Source: UPXZ01 sp964498765
GTDB taxonomy: Bacteria > Bacteroidota > Bacteroidia > Bacteroidales > Paludibacteraceae
DNA length: 64,000 bases
Direction of reading: 5' to 3'
Assembly (NCBI GenBank): GCA_964498765.1
Contig: CAZCIU010000006.1
Span: 10,183 to 74,182, forward strand
The notes beneath the pieces are model-generated. The model was not told the origin of the DNA and did not search any database. It saw nothing but the letters and a program-made list of their open reading frames with translations. The number at the start of each line of letters is the position of its first letter. Position 1 is the first letter of the stretch. Of the stretch, positions 49,607-59,003 are shown one piece after another. Position numbers and translations under genes: made by a program.

Positions 49607-50773
49607 ATGCGTATGAACAATAGAAAAATAGCTTTCACAACTGTATTTGTTGGGATTTTCCTTTTTGGAGTTTCCATGGTGATGATTGGCTCAGCATTGC
49701 CGATGCTGAAAGAGAAGTTTGGTATGAGCGAAATTGAAGCCGGTGGATTGTTCTCCATTCTCCCAATTGGGTTGTTGATTGGCTCAGTTACTTTCGGCCC
49801 AATTGCCGATAAATACGGCTATCGCTGGGTTTTGTCGCTCGCCGCACTGTTTCTATCTTTAGGTTTTTTTGGAATTGCACATGCTGCTTCTGTCAATTTG
49901 CTTCGTATCTGTATTTTGTTTTTTGGAATAGGTGGTGGAGTAATTAATGGTGCTTCCAGTGCATTGGTTTCCGATTTAAGCGAAGCCAAAAACAAAATAC
50001 TAAACTTGAATTGGTTGGGCGCATTTTTTGGATTGGGTGCATTTTGTATGCCGTTTGCATTAAGTGTAATCGATAAATCGCATTATTCTACTGTGATTGA
50101 CATTGCAAGTGTACTGAGCTTGTTGGTTGCCGTGCTATTTGCTATCATTTCTTATCCGGTAATGGTGCAAAAGGATAAAATTTCATTTCGACTGGTTCCG
50201 ATTTTTCTGAAAAACAAGCTTTTTATGGCGATATGTTTCTTCTTGTTTTTTCAGTCCGCATTCGAGGCTTTGGTCAATAATTGGTCAGTATCCTATTTTA
50301 TAAATTCGAATAATTTTACACAAGAAAATGCGCTTTTGGCTCTATCATTTTCGGTTTTGGGAATGATAGTTATGCGAGTATTGACCGGAAGTGTTTTGAA
50401 AAAGATGCAACATTATCACCTAATTACTATGGCATTAGTGATGCTAAGTTTAGGTTTTGTTGCTTTGATTACTTCTTCTAATTTTGTGGTAAATTCTGTC
50501 GGAATGTTTTTGCTGGGAGCAGGTTTAGCACCTGGATTTCCGGTTTTGCTTGGATTGGCTGGTGAAATGTTCAAAGAAGTCTCCGCAACCTCATTTAGTT
50601 TTGCCATGTTGATTGCGCTTATCGGAAATACGATTATCAATTATTCAACCGGACTTCTTACGCAGCGATTTGGGATGCAGGTTTATCCTTATGTGATTTT
50701 AGGTGAAATCGTTTTTATGGCTTTCATTTTTTTATTAATCAGACGTTTTGAAATAAATAATAAACAAAAATAA
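49607..50773 (+). CDS. MFS transporter (FucP/sugar-type)
   Basis: The 388-residue inner-membrane protein has about 12 transmembrane helices in two halves. The first half has the MFS loop motif GPIADKYGYRWVLSLAA and the second half repeats it weakly as MRVLTGSVLKKMQHYHL. Helix 1 reads FVGIFLFGVSMVMIGSALPML. General resemblance is to fucose/glucose-type permeases of Bacteroidota, but the substrate cannot be told. The cyclophilin gene starts 2 bp after its stop, so both are on one transcript. Confidence 0.85.
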   Translation: MRMNNRKIAFTTVFVGIFLFGVSMVMIGSALPMLKEKFGMSEIEAGGLFSILPIGLLIGSVTFGPIADKYGYRWVLSLAALFLSLGFFGIAHAASVNLLRICILFFGIGGGVINGASSALVSDLSEAKNKILNLNWLGAFFGLGAFCMPFALSVIDKSHYSTVIDIASVLSLLVAVLFAIISYPVMVQKDKISFRLVPIFLKNKLFMAICFFLFFQSAFEALVNNWSVSYFINSNNFTQENALLALSFSVLGMIVMRVLTGSVLKKMQHYHLITMALVMLSLGFVALITSSNFVVNSVGMFLLGAGLAPGFPVLLGLAGEMFKEVSATSFSFAMLIALIGNTIINYSTGLLTQRFGMQVYPYVILGEIVFMAFIFLLIRRFEINNKQK

Positions 50774-50775
50774 CT

Positions 50776-51513
50776 ATGAATAAACTAGGTAAAACATTCA
50801 TTAAATCGGCACAAGTTCTTATTCTTTTTGGAATAATTCTGAGTTTTTCGTCGTGTGTGATTTTGAGAAAAAACGTAAGCAAAAAGGAAACAAAAGTAAA
50901 GATTGAAACTACTGAAGGTGAGATTATTGTAAAACTGTACAATGAAACGCCTTTGCACAGAGACAATTTCGTTAAATTGGTTAAAGAAAAATTCTATGAT
51001 GGTGTGCTTTTTCATCGTGTGATTGCGGACTTTATGATTCAGGGTGGCGATCCCGATTCGAAAACTGCTGCAAAAGGTGCTATGCTGGGTAATGGAGATC
51101 TTGGTTACACAATTCCGGCAGAAATAAAAACTCCGACCATTTATCATAAAAAAGGTGCTTTGGCTGCTGCTCGTGAAGGCGATAATGTAAATCCACAGAA
51201 AGCATCCTCAGCCTGCCAGTTTTACATTGTGGAAGGCCGAACTTTTACGGATGTCCAGCTTGACAATATGCAGGCAGGAAAACTGGCTCGTAGTTCAACA
51301 AGTAGCAATGATTCAATCTATAAATTTAGTGATAAGGCACGCGCAGATTACCAAACAATTGGAGGAACTCCACATTTGGATGGAAATTATACCGTGTTTG
51401 GAGAAGTATTGGAAGGTATGGAGGTTGTTGATAAGATTTCAGTTGTAAAAACCGATAGAAATGACCGACCAGAAAAAGATGTGAAGGTAATTCGGATGCG
51501 GATTGTAAGATAA
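50776..51513 (+). CDS. Cyclophilin-type peptidyl-prolyl isomerase, lipoprotein
   Basis: The 245-residue protein has a lipoprotein signal (LILFGIILSFSSC, Cys27) followed by a cyclophilin domain (about 38-245). Family marks are the catalytic Arg in FHRVIADFMIQGGDP and the core ASSACQFYIVEGR. An insertion of about 35 residues (TFTDVQLDNMQAGKLARS and following) before the HLDGNYTVFGEVLEGMEVVDKI end is typical of the Bacteroidota secreted form. It speeds proline isomerisation of exported proteins in the periplasm. It is probably co-transcribed with the MFS gene and ends at a terminator. Confidence 0.93.
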   Translation: MNKLGKTFIKSAQVLILFGIILSFSSCVILRKNVSKKETKVKIETTEGEIIVKLYNETPLHRDNFVKLVKEKFYDGVLFHRVIADFMIQGGDPDSKTAAKGAMLGNGDLGYTIPAEIKTPTIYHKKGALAAAREGDNVNPQKASSACQFYIVEGRTFTDVQLDNMQAGKLARSSTSSNDSIYKFSDKARADYQTIGGTPHLDGNYTVFGEVLEGMEVVDKISVVKTDRNDRPEKDVKVIRMRIVR

Positions 51514-51527
51514 AAGACAATAAACAA

Positions 51528-51560
51528 AAAATCAGCAAACTAATGTTTGCTGATTTTTTT
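51528..51560. terminator. Bidirectional terminator after the cyclophilin gene
   Basis: 12-bp stem AAATCAGCAAAC/GTTTGCTGATTT (51529-51540 and 51545-51556), 4-nt loop, followed by TTTTAT; the A-run before it can serve the convergent wzz-like gene. Confidence 0.88.
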
Positions 51561-51573
51561 ATGAAGTGATATA

Positions 51574-52539
51574 TTATTTATTCTTGAGGAAATTAATAAT
51601 TGACTTTCGTTGTTCAAAAATGTAAGAGGCGAGTAATCCGGCAGCAATTCCGATTAAAAGTCCATAAATAAAAATCTTCATTTTTGAATTAACTGGACCA
51701 TAAATAGAGAAACCATCCGTTAAGAAAACTGGAGTTTTTGCAATATTTAAGAAGCGCTCGTTAATTTCTTTAGTGCCTATTAAGCTTATTACATCTTCGT
51801 AAATTAAAGGTTTCTTTTGTTCTCCAACAATTAAACTGTTATTGTTAAGATTAAGTGATTTGTTATTTAGGTCTTGAAAATAACTAATATTCGCCAAACT
51901 GTCAATTCGTTTAATTTCTGCTTTTGCAAATTCAACTCTAGCTTCATACCCTTTTCTTCTGGCTTCAAATTCTCTGATAAGCCGTGGGTTCGCGTTGATA
52001 TAATCTAGCAGTGCCTTTTCTAGTGTTGCTATTTGATTTGGATTTCTCGTTTCAATCTGAAGATAAATACGATCGGATAAGACAACATTCATCGTATCTG
52101 AAAGCGAATGCTGATTCTTAAAGTCAACTAAATCAGGCATATCGTCTTTTATATAATCGATGATATTGAAATACTTAATCGCCACAATTTCACTCGTTAC
52201 ACTGTCTGGAATGTTCAATTTTGATGCTAAAGACAATTCCTTATTATTCATCGGACTAACTTTTAGCTTGTCAATGATGTCTTTAACAATGTGTGAGTTT
52301 GAATTACTTACATAAAGCGTGGTTTCTGCCATGTAAGTTTGCTTGGAATCTTGTGCAAAATAGATTGCGCCGGCAATTCCTAAAGCCAGGCAAAGCAAAA
52401 ATACTATCCAATGTTTAACAGAAATTTGCAACAATCTTCCGGTGAAAATGACAATTTTCCGGATCAGATCATAAATCCATTTAAAAACGACATTAATTAT
52501 TTGAACTAAATTCAATTCTTTCGGGTCAGTGTTTTCCAT
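51574..52539 (-). CDS. Wzz-like polysaccharide chain-length/co-polymerase protein
   Basis: The 321-residue inner-membrane protein has two transmembrane helices (about 41-64, HWIVFLLCLALGIAGAIYFAQ, and about 290-309, IFIYGLLIGIAAGLLASYIF) around a large periplasmic helical domain. Domain features are the AETTLYVSN strand and the C-terminal proximal Pro-rich segment PVFLTDGFSIYGPVNSKMK. This is the Wzz/polysaccharide co-polymerase layout that controls O-antigen or capsule length. No polysaccharide genes are adjacent, which is unusual. The gene is monocistronic in a 243-bp AT-rich surrounding. Confidence 0.8.
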   Translation of the reverse strand: MENTDPKELNLVQIINVVFKWIYDLIRKIVIFTGRLLQISVKHWIVFLLCLALGIAGAIYFAQDSKQTYMAETTLYVSNSNSHIVKDIIDKLKVSPMNNKELSLASKLNIPDSVTSEIVAIKYFNIIDYIKDDMPDLVDFKNQHSLSDTMNVVLSDRIYLQIETRNPNQIATLEKALLDYINANPRLIREFEARRKGYEARVEFAKAEIKRIDSLANISYFQDLNNKSLNLNNNSLIVGEQKKPLIYEDVISLIGTKEINERFLNIAKTPVFLTDGFSIYGPVNSKMKIFIYGLLIGIAAGLLASYIFEQRKSIINFLKNK

Positions 52540-52720
52540 ACCTTAGTGAATTTATTGTTATTTCATTAAAATAAATCAGATTTCGGTTCAAAGTTTGATT
52601 ATTAAAATCCTTGTTTTTACAAAGTTAATCAAATATATTTATTAAAAAACCAAATTATATCTAAATTCTAACGTAATAAATTGAGAATTAGTATTTGTAA
52701 GAGATGATTTCAATGAATAA

Positions 52721-52761
52721 ATAAATAAAAAAGCCAACTAATTTTTTGGAAAAGTTGGCTT
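52721..52761 (-). terminator. Terminator at the end of the ATP synthase operon
   Basis: 9-bp stem AAGCCAACT/AGTTGGCTT (52731-52739 and 52753-52761); on the minus strand it is followed by TTTTATTTATTTATT. Confidence 0.85.
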
Positions 52762-52782
52762 AATATTTCTATGAAAATTTTA

Positions 52783-53655
52783 TTAATTCTGTCCAAATGA
52801 ACCACCAATAATATCAAGCAACTCGTTGGTAATAGCTTGCTGACGAGATTTGTTATATTGAAGGTTCAGTTCTTGCAATAAGTCGTCCGCATTATCCGTA
52901 GCAATTTGCATAGCAATAGTGCGTGCTGCGTGTTCCGAAGCAGCCGAATCGAGTAGGGCAGTATATAATTTTAAGCGAATAACTTTCGGAATTAGTTCGC
53001 TCATAATGTCAGGTCTGTTCGGTTCTACCAAATAATTTTGATGATGTCCGGCGTGACTTTCTGTATCAAGTTTAAGTTTGATTGGCAAGAATGCTTCAGA
53101 CACCAAAACCTGCGAACTTTTGCTTTTGAAATGGTGATAAATAAAATCTACACGGTCTATTTCATTTTTTCGGAACATTTCCATCAGCCTGTTAGCCAGA
53201 GCTTGCGAGTCTTTGTAGTTGGGTTTGTCGGCCATTTCCTCAAAGCTTTCTTCTACTTTGAAACCCATTTTCTTCACTGCTTGAGCCACTTTTTTCCCTA
53301 TTGGGAAAATTAGCACATTCTCTTTTCCCAATTGATTGTACGCGTCAATCGAACTACTTAACCTTTTGCTTACGTTTGAGTTGAAGCTTCCGCACAAACT
53401 TGAATTAGAAGAAAAAGCTACAATTGCAACACGTTTCACTTCTCGTAGTTCGGCATAGATGGACGTAGTTTCCTCTTCCGCACTCAAGAAATTATTCAAA
53501 ATATGTGTCAATTTTTGCTCATAAGGATAGAAACTTTCAATCTGCTTTTGTGCTTTTCGCAGTTTGGCAGACGAAACCATTTTCATCGCAGATGTGATTT
53601 TCTGCGTTGATTTGACGGATTGTATCCTCGATTTTATTTCTTTTAAAGAAGCCAT
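52783..53655 (-). CDS. atpG: F1Fo ATP synthase gamma subunit
   Basis: The 290-residue rotor shaft has the long N-terminal coiled-coil helix (MASLKEIKSRIQSVKSTQKITSAMKMV), FSSNSSLCGSFNSN in the Rossmann-like middle and the C-terminal helix ASEHAARTIAMQIATDNADDLLQELNLQYNKSRQ. It transmits rotation from the c-ring to the alpha3beta3 head. It is the last gene of the atp operon here, 99 bp after atpA, and is followed by a terminator. Confidence 0.97.
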   Translation of the reverse strand: MASLKEIKSRIQSVKSTQKITSAMKMVSSAKLRKAQKQIESFYPYEQKLTHILNNFLSAEEETTSIYAELREVKRVAIVAFSSNSSLCGSFNSNVSKRLSSSIDAYNQLGKENVLIFPIGKKVAQAVKKMGFKVEESFEEMADKPNYKDSQALANRLMEMFRKNEIDRVDFIYHHFKSKSSQVLVSEAFLPIKLKLDTESHAGHHQNYLVEPNRPDIMSELIPKVIRLKLYTALLDSAASEHAARTIAMQIATDNADDLLQELNLQYNKSRQQAITNELLDIIGGSFGQN

Positions 53656-53754
53656 TTTTAAGATTTTAGACTAACAGACGATAGACTTTTAGACCATTAG
53701 ACCTTCAATAACTATAAACATTTAACTCAAAACTCGATATTCAGAACTAGTAAA

Positions 53755-55335
53755 CTAAATTCTTTTTGCTACATCTTCTGCTACGCTTTTCAAAATAGCC
53801 GTAACATTATCATCAATCACACCTTTTTTGATTACATCCAGTACGTCTTGTTGGTGCAGCATTTCAAGCGTATTCAAGAATTCTTTCTCAAAATCATCCA
53901 CTTTATCCACCGAAACTTTTGACAAAAGACCTTGCGTACCGCAATAAAGCACAGCAACTTGTTTCTCTACCGGCATCGGATTGTGAAGCGGCTGTACAAG
54001 TAATTTGGTGTTTTTCTGCCCTTTGTCAATAGTCATAGCCGTAACCGGATCCATATCGCTGCCGAATTTGGTAAATGCTTCCAACTCACGGAATTGTGCT
54101 TGGTCAATTTTTAGCGTTCCAGCCACTTTTTTCATCGCTTTAATCTGTGCATTTCCACCTACACGAGATACGGAAATACCCACATTCACCGCGGGACGGT
54201 TACCTTGGTTGAATAAATCGGTGTCCAGGAAAATCTGACCATCAGTAATGGATATAACGTTCGTAGGGATGTAAGCAGACACGTCACCTGCTTGAGTTTC
54301 AATCATTGGCAAAGCCGTAAGCGAACCACCACCTTTTACTTTTCCTTTCAGGCTTTCAGGCAGGTCATTCATTTGCTCGGCAACTTCCTGTTGGTTAATG
54401 ATTTTTGCCGCTCTTTCAAGTAGGCGAGAGTGCAGGTAGAAAATATCACCCGGATAAGCCTCACGTCCTGAAGGACGACGCAAAATCAACGAAACCTCAC
54501 GGTACGCAACCGCTTGTTTTGAAAGGTCGTCATAAATTACCAATGCGTGGCGACCGGTATCGCGGAAATATTCGCCAATAGCTGCGCCTGCAAAAGGTGC
54601 GTAATACTGTAATGCCGCAGGGTCAGAAGCGTTGGCTGCAACTACAATGGTGTAATCCATCGCGTTGTGTTCACGAAGCGTTTGAACAATATTTGCTACC
54701 GTTGAACCTTTTTGTCCGATTGCCACATAAATACAATAAACCGGATCGCCTTCGTCAAAGTTGCGGCGTTGGTTGATGATTGTATCTATCGCAATGCTCG
54801 TTTTTCCGGTTTGGCGGTCGCCAATGATAAGCTCACGCTGTCCACGACCAATTGGTATCATCGCGTCAATGGCTTTCAATCCCGTTTGTAGCGGTTGGTT
54901 TACAGGCTGACGGTAAATTACTCCCGGTGCTTTTCTTTCCAAAGGCATTTCCAGAAGCTCTCCACTCACTTTTCCTCTTCCATCCAATGCTTCACCCAGC
55001 GGATTGATAACACGTCCGAGCATGCCTTCGCCAACAAAAATAGATGCTACGCGTTTGGTACGTTTTACAGTGTCGCCCTCTTTAATTTTACTGGAAGGTC
55101 CGAGCAAAACAGCTCCCACGTTGTCTGCTTCAAGGTTCATCACGATGGCTTGAATTCCATTTTCAAATTCAAGCAATTCGTTGGCTTCAGCATTTTGCAA
55201 GCCGTAAATACGAACTACACCATCACTAACTTGCAGCACAGTTCCTATTTCGTCAAACTGAACTCCGGTGTTAATTCCTTGAAGTTGCAAACGCAAAACT
55301 TCGGAAACTTCGCTAACTTTAATTTTATCTGACAT
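53755..55335 (-). CDS. atpA: F1Fo ATP synthase alpha subunit
   Basis: The 526-residue subunit has Walker A GDRQTGKTSIAIDTI (near residue 172), the nucleotide segment VIYDDLSKQAVAYREVSLILRRPSGREAYPGD and the conserved Arg finger in ISVSRVGGNAQIKAMKK. Length is normal. It forms the non-catalytic nucleotide sites of F1. A GH18 gene, not atpH, precedes it directly, and a TACTTTTG -7-type box lies only 8 bp before its start codon. Confidence 0.98.
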   Translation of the reverse strand: MSDKIKVSEVSEVLRLQLQGINTGVQFDEIGTVLQVSDGVVRIYGLQNAEANELLEFENGIQAIVMNLEADNVGAVLLGPSSKIKEGDTVKRTKRVASIFVGEGMLGRVINPLGEALDGRGKVSGELLEMPLERKAPGVIYRQPVNQPLQTGLKAIDAMIPIGRGQRELIIGDRQTGKTSIAIDTIINQRRNFDEGDPVYCIYVAIGQKGSTVANIVQTLREHNAMDYTIVVAANASDPAALQYYAPFAGAAIGEYFRDTGRHALVIYDDLSKQAVAYREVSLILRRPSGREAYPGDIFYLHSRLLERAAKIINQQEVAEQMNDLPESLKGKVKGGGSLTALPMIETQAGDVSAYIPTNVISITDGQIFLDTDLFNQGNRPAVNVGISVSRVGGNAQIKAMKKVAGTLKIDQAQFRELEAFTKFGSDMDPVTAMTIDKGQKNTKLLVQPLHNPMPVEKQVAVLYCGTQGLLSKVSVDKVDDFEKEFLNTLEMLHQQDVLDVIKKGVIDDNVTAILKSVAEDVAKRI

Positions 55336-55342
55336 ATTCTTT

Positions 55343-55350
55343 CAAAAGTA
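55343..55350 (-). promoter_or_regulatory. Possible internal -7 box before atpA
   Basis: Reads TACTTTTG on the minus strand and fits TAnnTTTG. Transcription would begin almost at the ATG, giving a nearly leaderless mRNA. No -33 box is evident. Confidence 0.35.
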
Positions 55351-55381
55351 TATATTGTCCTGCGGGACTTAAAATATTCGA

Positions 55382-57475
55382 TTACATTTTTATCAATCGC
55401 TGATTGAATTCGCCTGATTTAAGCAGGTAAATTCCATTGGGCAAATGCTTGATTTGAATGTTTTTATCAGTTGTTTTTATCAATAAATTTCCTGTTATAG
55501 AATAAATTTCTACAGGAATATTTGTTTCGCCATTAATTGTAATATATGAACTTGCCGGATTTGGAAAAACCGATAATTTTTGCTCATTTGTCAATTTTAC
55601 AGACGTTGTAATATCAATCGTTTGTGTCGCTGTTGCGCTGTTATATCTTTCATCACCATCTTGTAATGCCTTGATGGTGCAAGTTCCAACGGATTTTATA
55701 TGCAAAACTCCATCAACTACTTCAGCTACATTTGTGTCGGATGAAGTGAAGCGAACCGGAAGTTCAGATGTTGAAACTGCTTTCAGTTCAACGGTTTTAT
55801 TTACCGCCAATGCCGACTGTGCAATTGGCTCAAAACTAATGGTTTGATCCGCTTTTTCAATGGTCAAATGATGATAACGTGTTACTGCAGCTCCAAATTC
55901 TTCGTTTCCATTTTGCGTAGCAGTGATTTCCACATATCCGGCTTTCTGCATTTGTACTTGATTACCTACAATATCTGCCACTGTTGGATCGGATGAAGTC
56001 AAAGTTACATCCAAATTTCTGTCCGAAACAGCTTGTGGATTATACAGCGTAGGGCTGTATTTTACTGTTGCCTCTTCCGGAAGAGAAATTTCTTGTCCAA
56101 AAATACGTAAATCCCAGATGGAATAGCACCAAATAGCAGTTCCTACCTGCGTTCCCACTGTGCATTTCAGTCTTAAATATCTTGCATTTGCATCAAGCTC
56201 TTTTACTACTTGTATTGCGTGATTGCTCACAACTTGCAAGGTCTGATCGCTGAAACTTTTGATGGTTTCCCAATTTTCATTATCGTTAGAAACTTGAATT
56301 TCAAACGATTTTGCATAACTGTCTTCCCAGTCAATATGAATGCTCGAAATTGCAGTTTCTTTTCCTAAATCTACGGTCAAATATCCCGGATTAATCGGTT
56401 TTCCAGACCAACGTGTGGTTGGATTTCCATCCGTAGCAAAACTTGCCGGATTATGATCTGCAACTTCCAATTCTGTTGATGTAGTTTCTTTATTACGAGC
56501 CAAGTTGTTTCTGTATTCAGATTGACCTCTTTTGATAGTATTCAGCAAAGAATATTTACCTCTTATGTCGCAGCCAATATGCCAAATCATCACGCCACCG
56601 CACTCATTCTCACTGAGTAAAGTCTTTGTCAAAATAGTTGGAATACTATTATAATATTTTTGTCCTACATTGTCCAGATAAGCGTAACTTTCATTCAGTT
56701 TTACCATCTGTGCAAATGTAAAATCTCTATACGAATTCAATGGAACTTCGTCAAAATCCCAACCGTAAAATGGCAATCCAAGAATGATTTTTTCTTTAGG
56801 AATTCCTTTAGAATTTGCCCAATAATTAATTCCATCAACTGCTAGTTTTATTGAAGAATGCTGTCCGGGTCTGTTCAAATTCCAGTTTCCGGTAGCATCA
56901 TAAGTCATTATGTTGATAAAATCAAACTTGCTCAGCACATCCGAAGTCATTGCTGCAAAACTGTAAGTTCCGGGTAATGCCGTTGTAAGCAAAAGGCCGT
57001 TTTCTTTCAGTTTTTGAGAAAGTTTGCTCACGTAAGGTGCATAATTCGCTCCTAATTTTGCAAAAAATCCATCGTGCTCGATATCAAGGTCAATGCCATC
57101 ATAACCATATTCCAGTAGCAATGCAATTGTTTTGTCAATAAAGTTATCGACATTCGCTGGCTGCATATATTTTGCCCAAATATCCTGAATTTCAGCGGTA
57201 GCACCGCCACCTGCTACAGAAAGCAAAACTTTCACTCCTTGCTTCTTTATTTCTGCGATGGGCGTTTTAAGTGCTTCGTGGTTATATGTTACCATATTTC
57301 CTGCAGCATCCGGATTGGCAAAGGCGATGTTCAAATGCGTTAATTTGCTTATATCGTTGTTTGCCAGATTATTCCAGGAATTATTTGCAAAATACCCAAC
57401 TACCAGTTTTTCCTGCGCTTGTGTGAAGGCACAGAAACTAATAAACAGAAATAATGTGAATAAGATTTTTTTCAT
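55382..57475 (-). CDS. GH18 chitinase-like enzyme, type IX-secreted, inside the atp operon
   Basis: The 697-residue protein has a signal peptide (1-20) and a GH18 barrel (about 23-320) with LLSVAGGGA. The full catalytic motif is DGIDLDIE (Asp126, Asp129, Asp131 and the acid Glu133). An F5/8 discoidin-type domain follows (about 330-465, ATDGNPTTRWSGKPINPGYLT). Two Ig-like BIG/MBG repeats come next (about 470-625). The tail is a type IX sorting domain (LSVFPNPASSYITIN to LPNGIYLLKSGEF). It is presumably secreted or surface-bound and cuts chitin or a related beta-1,4-GlcNAc glycan (endo-beta-N-acetylglucosaminidase is possible). It lies 57 bp after atpH and 46 bp before atpA, in the operon direction. 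Confidence 0.93.
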   Translation of the reverse strand: MKKILFTLFLFISFCAFTQAQEKLVVGYFANNSWNNLANNDISKLTHLNIAFANPDAAGNMVTYNHEALKTPIAEIKKQGVKVLLSVAGGGATAEIQDIWAKYMQPANVDNFIDKTIALLLEYGYDGIDLDIEHDGFFAKLGANYAPYVSKLSQKLKENGLLLTTALPGTYSFAAMTSDVLSKFDFINIMTYDATGNWNLNRPGQHSSIKLAVDGINYWANSKGIPKEKIILGLPFYGWDFDEVPLNSYRDFTFAQMVKLNESYAYLDNVGQKYYNSIPTILTKTLLSENECGGVMIWHIGCDIRGKYSLLNTIKRGQSEYRNNLARNKETTSTELEVADHNPASFATDGNPTTRWSGKPINPGYLTVDLGKETAISSIHIDWEDSYAKSFEIQVSNDNENWETIKSFSDQTLQVVSNHAIQVVKELDANARYLRLKCTVGTQVGTAIWCYSIWDLRIFGQEISLPEEATVKYSPTLYNPQAVSDRNLDVTLTSSDPTVADIVGNQVQMQKAGYVEITATQNGNEEFGAAVTRYHHLTIEKADQTISFEPIAQSALAVNKTVELKAVSTSELPVRFTSSDTNVAEVVDGVLHIKSVGTCTIKALQDGDERYNSATATQTIDITTSVKLTNEQKLSVFPNPASSYITINGETNIPVEIYSITGNLLIKTTDKNIQIKHLPNGIYLLKSGEFNQRLIKM

Positions 57476-57532
57476 AATATCGTAGTTTTTAGATTTTAAG
57501 GCAAATATTGGAAATTTATTTTCAGTAAAAAA

Positions 57533-58087
57533 TCAGACTATTCTCCGATTTCGTTCGATAAACTCATTTTTGATTTGTTTCAGTTGCCCGGAAATGCTGG
57601 CATCCCAGCGAACGCCTTCCACTTCCAATTTGAAACCACCTAAAATCTCGGAATCTACTTCTTTTTCAAGTTCTAATGTGCCACCAACACTGTCGGTAAT
57701 CAGCTTAATCAATCGTTTTTCAGTTTCTTCATTTACTTTGAATGCCGTAATCAACTTTCCATAACGGATGTTTTTCTGTTCACGGTATAAATCGATGAAC
57801 TTTAGCATGATGTTTTGAACCTGCGCTTCACGTTTGTTTTTCAACAAAAGATCTGTAAATTCCTCAAACGTTTTGCCGGGTTTTCCTCCGGCAGCATTCA
57901 GGATTAATTTACGTTTCTCGGTTTCAGTCATCACCGGATTTTCAAGCACAAGGCGTAGTTCACTCATTTTTGAGAACATGAGCGTCAAAAGTTTGGCTTC
58001 ACCATATACTTTTTCCACGGAATTTGTGTCTTTGGCAAATTCCATCAAAGCTGTGGCATATCGTACAGAAATAAGTCCGGTATTCAT
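57533..58087 (-). CDS. atpH: F1Fo ATP synthase delta subunit (OSCP)
   Basis: The 184-residue subunit has the N-terminal helical bundle starting VRYATALMEFAKDTNSVEKVYGEAK, and the C-terminal motif ILGGFKLEVEGVRWDASISGQLKQIKNEF. It joins the head of F1 to the b stalk. It follows atpF by 87 bp. It is separated from its usual neighbour atpA by the GH18 gene. Confidence 0.95.
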   Translation of the reverse strand: MNTGLISVRYATALMEFAKDTNSVEKVYGEAKLLTLMFSKMSELRLVLENPVMTETEKRKLILNAAGGKPGKTFEEFTDLLLKNKREAQVQNIMLKFIDLYREQKNIRYGKLITAFKVNEETEKRLIKLITDSVGGTLELEKEVDSEILGGFKLEVEGVRWDASISGQLKQIKNEFIERNRRIV

Positions 58088-58174
58088 TTTTTATATATAA
58101 ACAAAGTAAACGAGTTGAAAGCGAACGTTATCCGCACTCAATCAACAAGTTGGCTAACTATTGAATCAGCCTGA

Positions 58175-58675
58175 TTACGATTTTGGAATATTCATCTCGT
58201 CAAGCAGACGATCAATCATATTCATTTGCTCTTTTTCCTTATCCAGCGAACTGCGAAGCACTTTTTCAGCAATATCAACTGATAGCATAGCCACTTCACG
58301 TCTGATTTGACGGATGGCATCCTCTTTTTCCAGGTTGATTTGCTCGCGAGCGTTCTCAATTAGTTTGGCAGCTTCATCTCCTGCTTTTTCTTTGGCAGCA
58401 TCCACTATCATATCTCGGGATTTTGCTGCTGCAGCTAATATATTGGCTTGTTCTAATTTCGCCTGCTCAAGCAGTTTTTCGCTTTCGGCCTTTACGTTAG
58501 CCAGCTGATCGCGAGCTTCTTTGGCAGCCAAAAGCGAATCATCGATGTACTTATTCCGCGATTCAACGCCTTTCAGGATTACCGGCCAAGCAAACTTAGC
58601 AAGCACAAAAAAGACGATCGCGAATGGAATAGTCATCCAAAAGATCAAACCAATGTCAGGCGTGAATAATTCCAT
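58175..58675 (-). CDS. atpF: F1Fo ATP synthase b subunit
   Basis: The 166-residue subunit has one N-terminal transmembrane helix (about 7-28, IGLIFWMTIPFAIVFFVLAKFAWP). A long Ala/Glu/Lys-rich coiled coil (about 35-150) follows and forms the peripheral stalk. Length is normal. It starts 1 bp after the atpE stop, so translation is likely coupled. Confidence 0.96.
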   Translation of the reverse strand: MELFTPDIGLIFWMTIPFAIVFFVLAKFAWPVILKGVESRNKYIDDSLLAAKEARDQLANVKAESEKLLEQAKLEQANILAAAAKSRDMIVDAAKEKAGDEAAKLIENAREQINLEKEDAIRQIRREVAMLSVDIAEKVLRSSLDKEKEQMNMIDRLLDEMNIPKS

Positions 58676-58676
58676 A

Positions 58677-58934
58677 TTATTTTATAAAAATGGCTAAAGC
58701 ACAAACAATAACTGCAAGGAAAGCAACCCCCTCGATAAGTGCAGCAATAACGATCATATTTGAACGAATATCACCAGCAGCTTCAGGCTGACGAGCAATT
58801 GCATCCATAGCTTGACCACCAATTCTACCGATGCCAAGACCGGCTCCAATTACTGCGATACTTGCGCCTAATGCAGCACCGAAATTTGCTAAACCGGCAG
58901 AAGCGGCAACTTGTAATAAAATGCTTAGTAACAT
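58677..58934 (-). CDS. atpE: F1Fo ATP synthase c subunit (proton-type)
   Basis: The 85-residue proteolipid has two transmembrane helices joined by the polar loop ARQPEA (47-52). The ion-binding carboxylate is Glu68 in ALIEGVAF. The Gln on helix 1 and the Ser/Thr after the Glu that mark sodium-binding rings are absent (Gly69 follows), so proton coupling is expected. It makes up the rotating ring in the inner membrane. Confidence 0.97.
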   Translation of the reverse strand: MLLSILLQVAASAGLANFGAALGASIAVIGAGLGIGRIGGQAMDAIARQPEAAGDIRSNMIVIAALIEGVAFLAVIVCALAIFIK

Positions 58935-59003
58935 AAATTCTTTCTTTTAATTGTTTATAAAATTGTTGTTTTAATAATTTCTTTTTAATGTCCCGATGCT
59001 CAA

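Noticed and set aside
58677..58934. Sodium-coupled ATP synthase
   Set aside because: Glu68 is followed by Gly, and the helix-1 Gln needed for sodium binding is absent.
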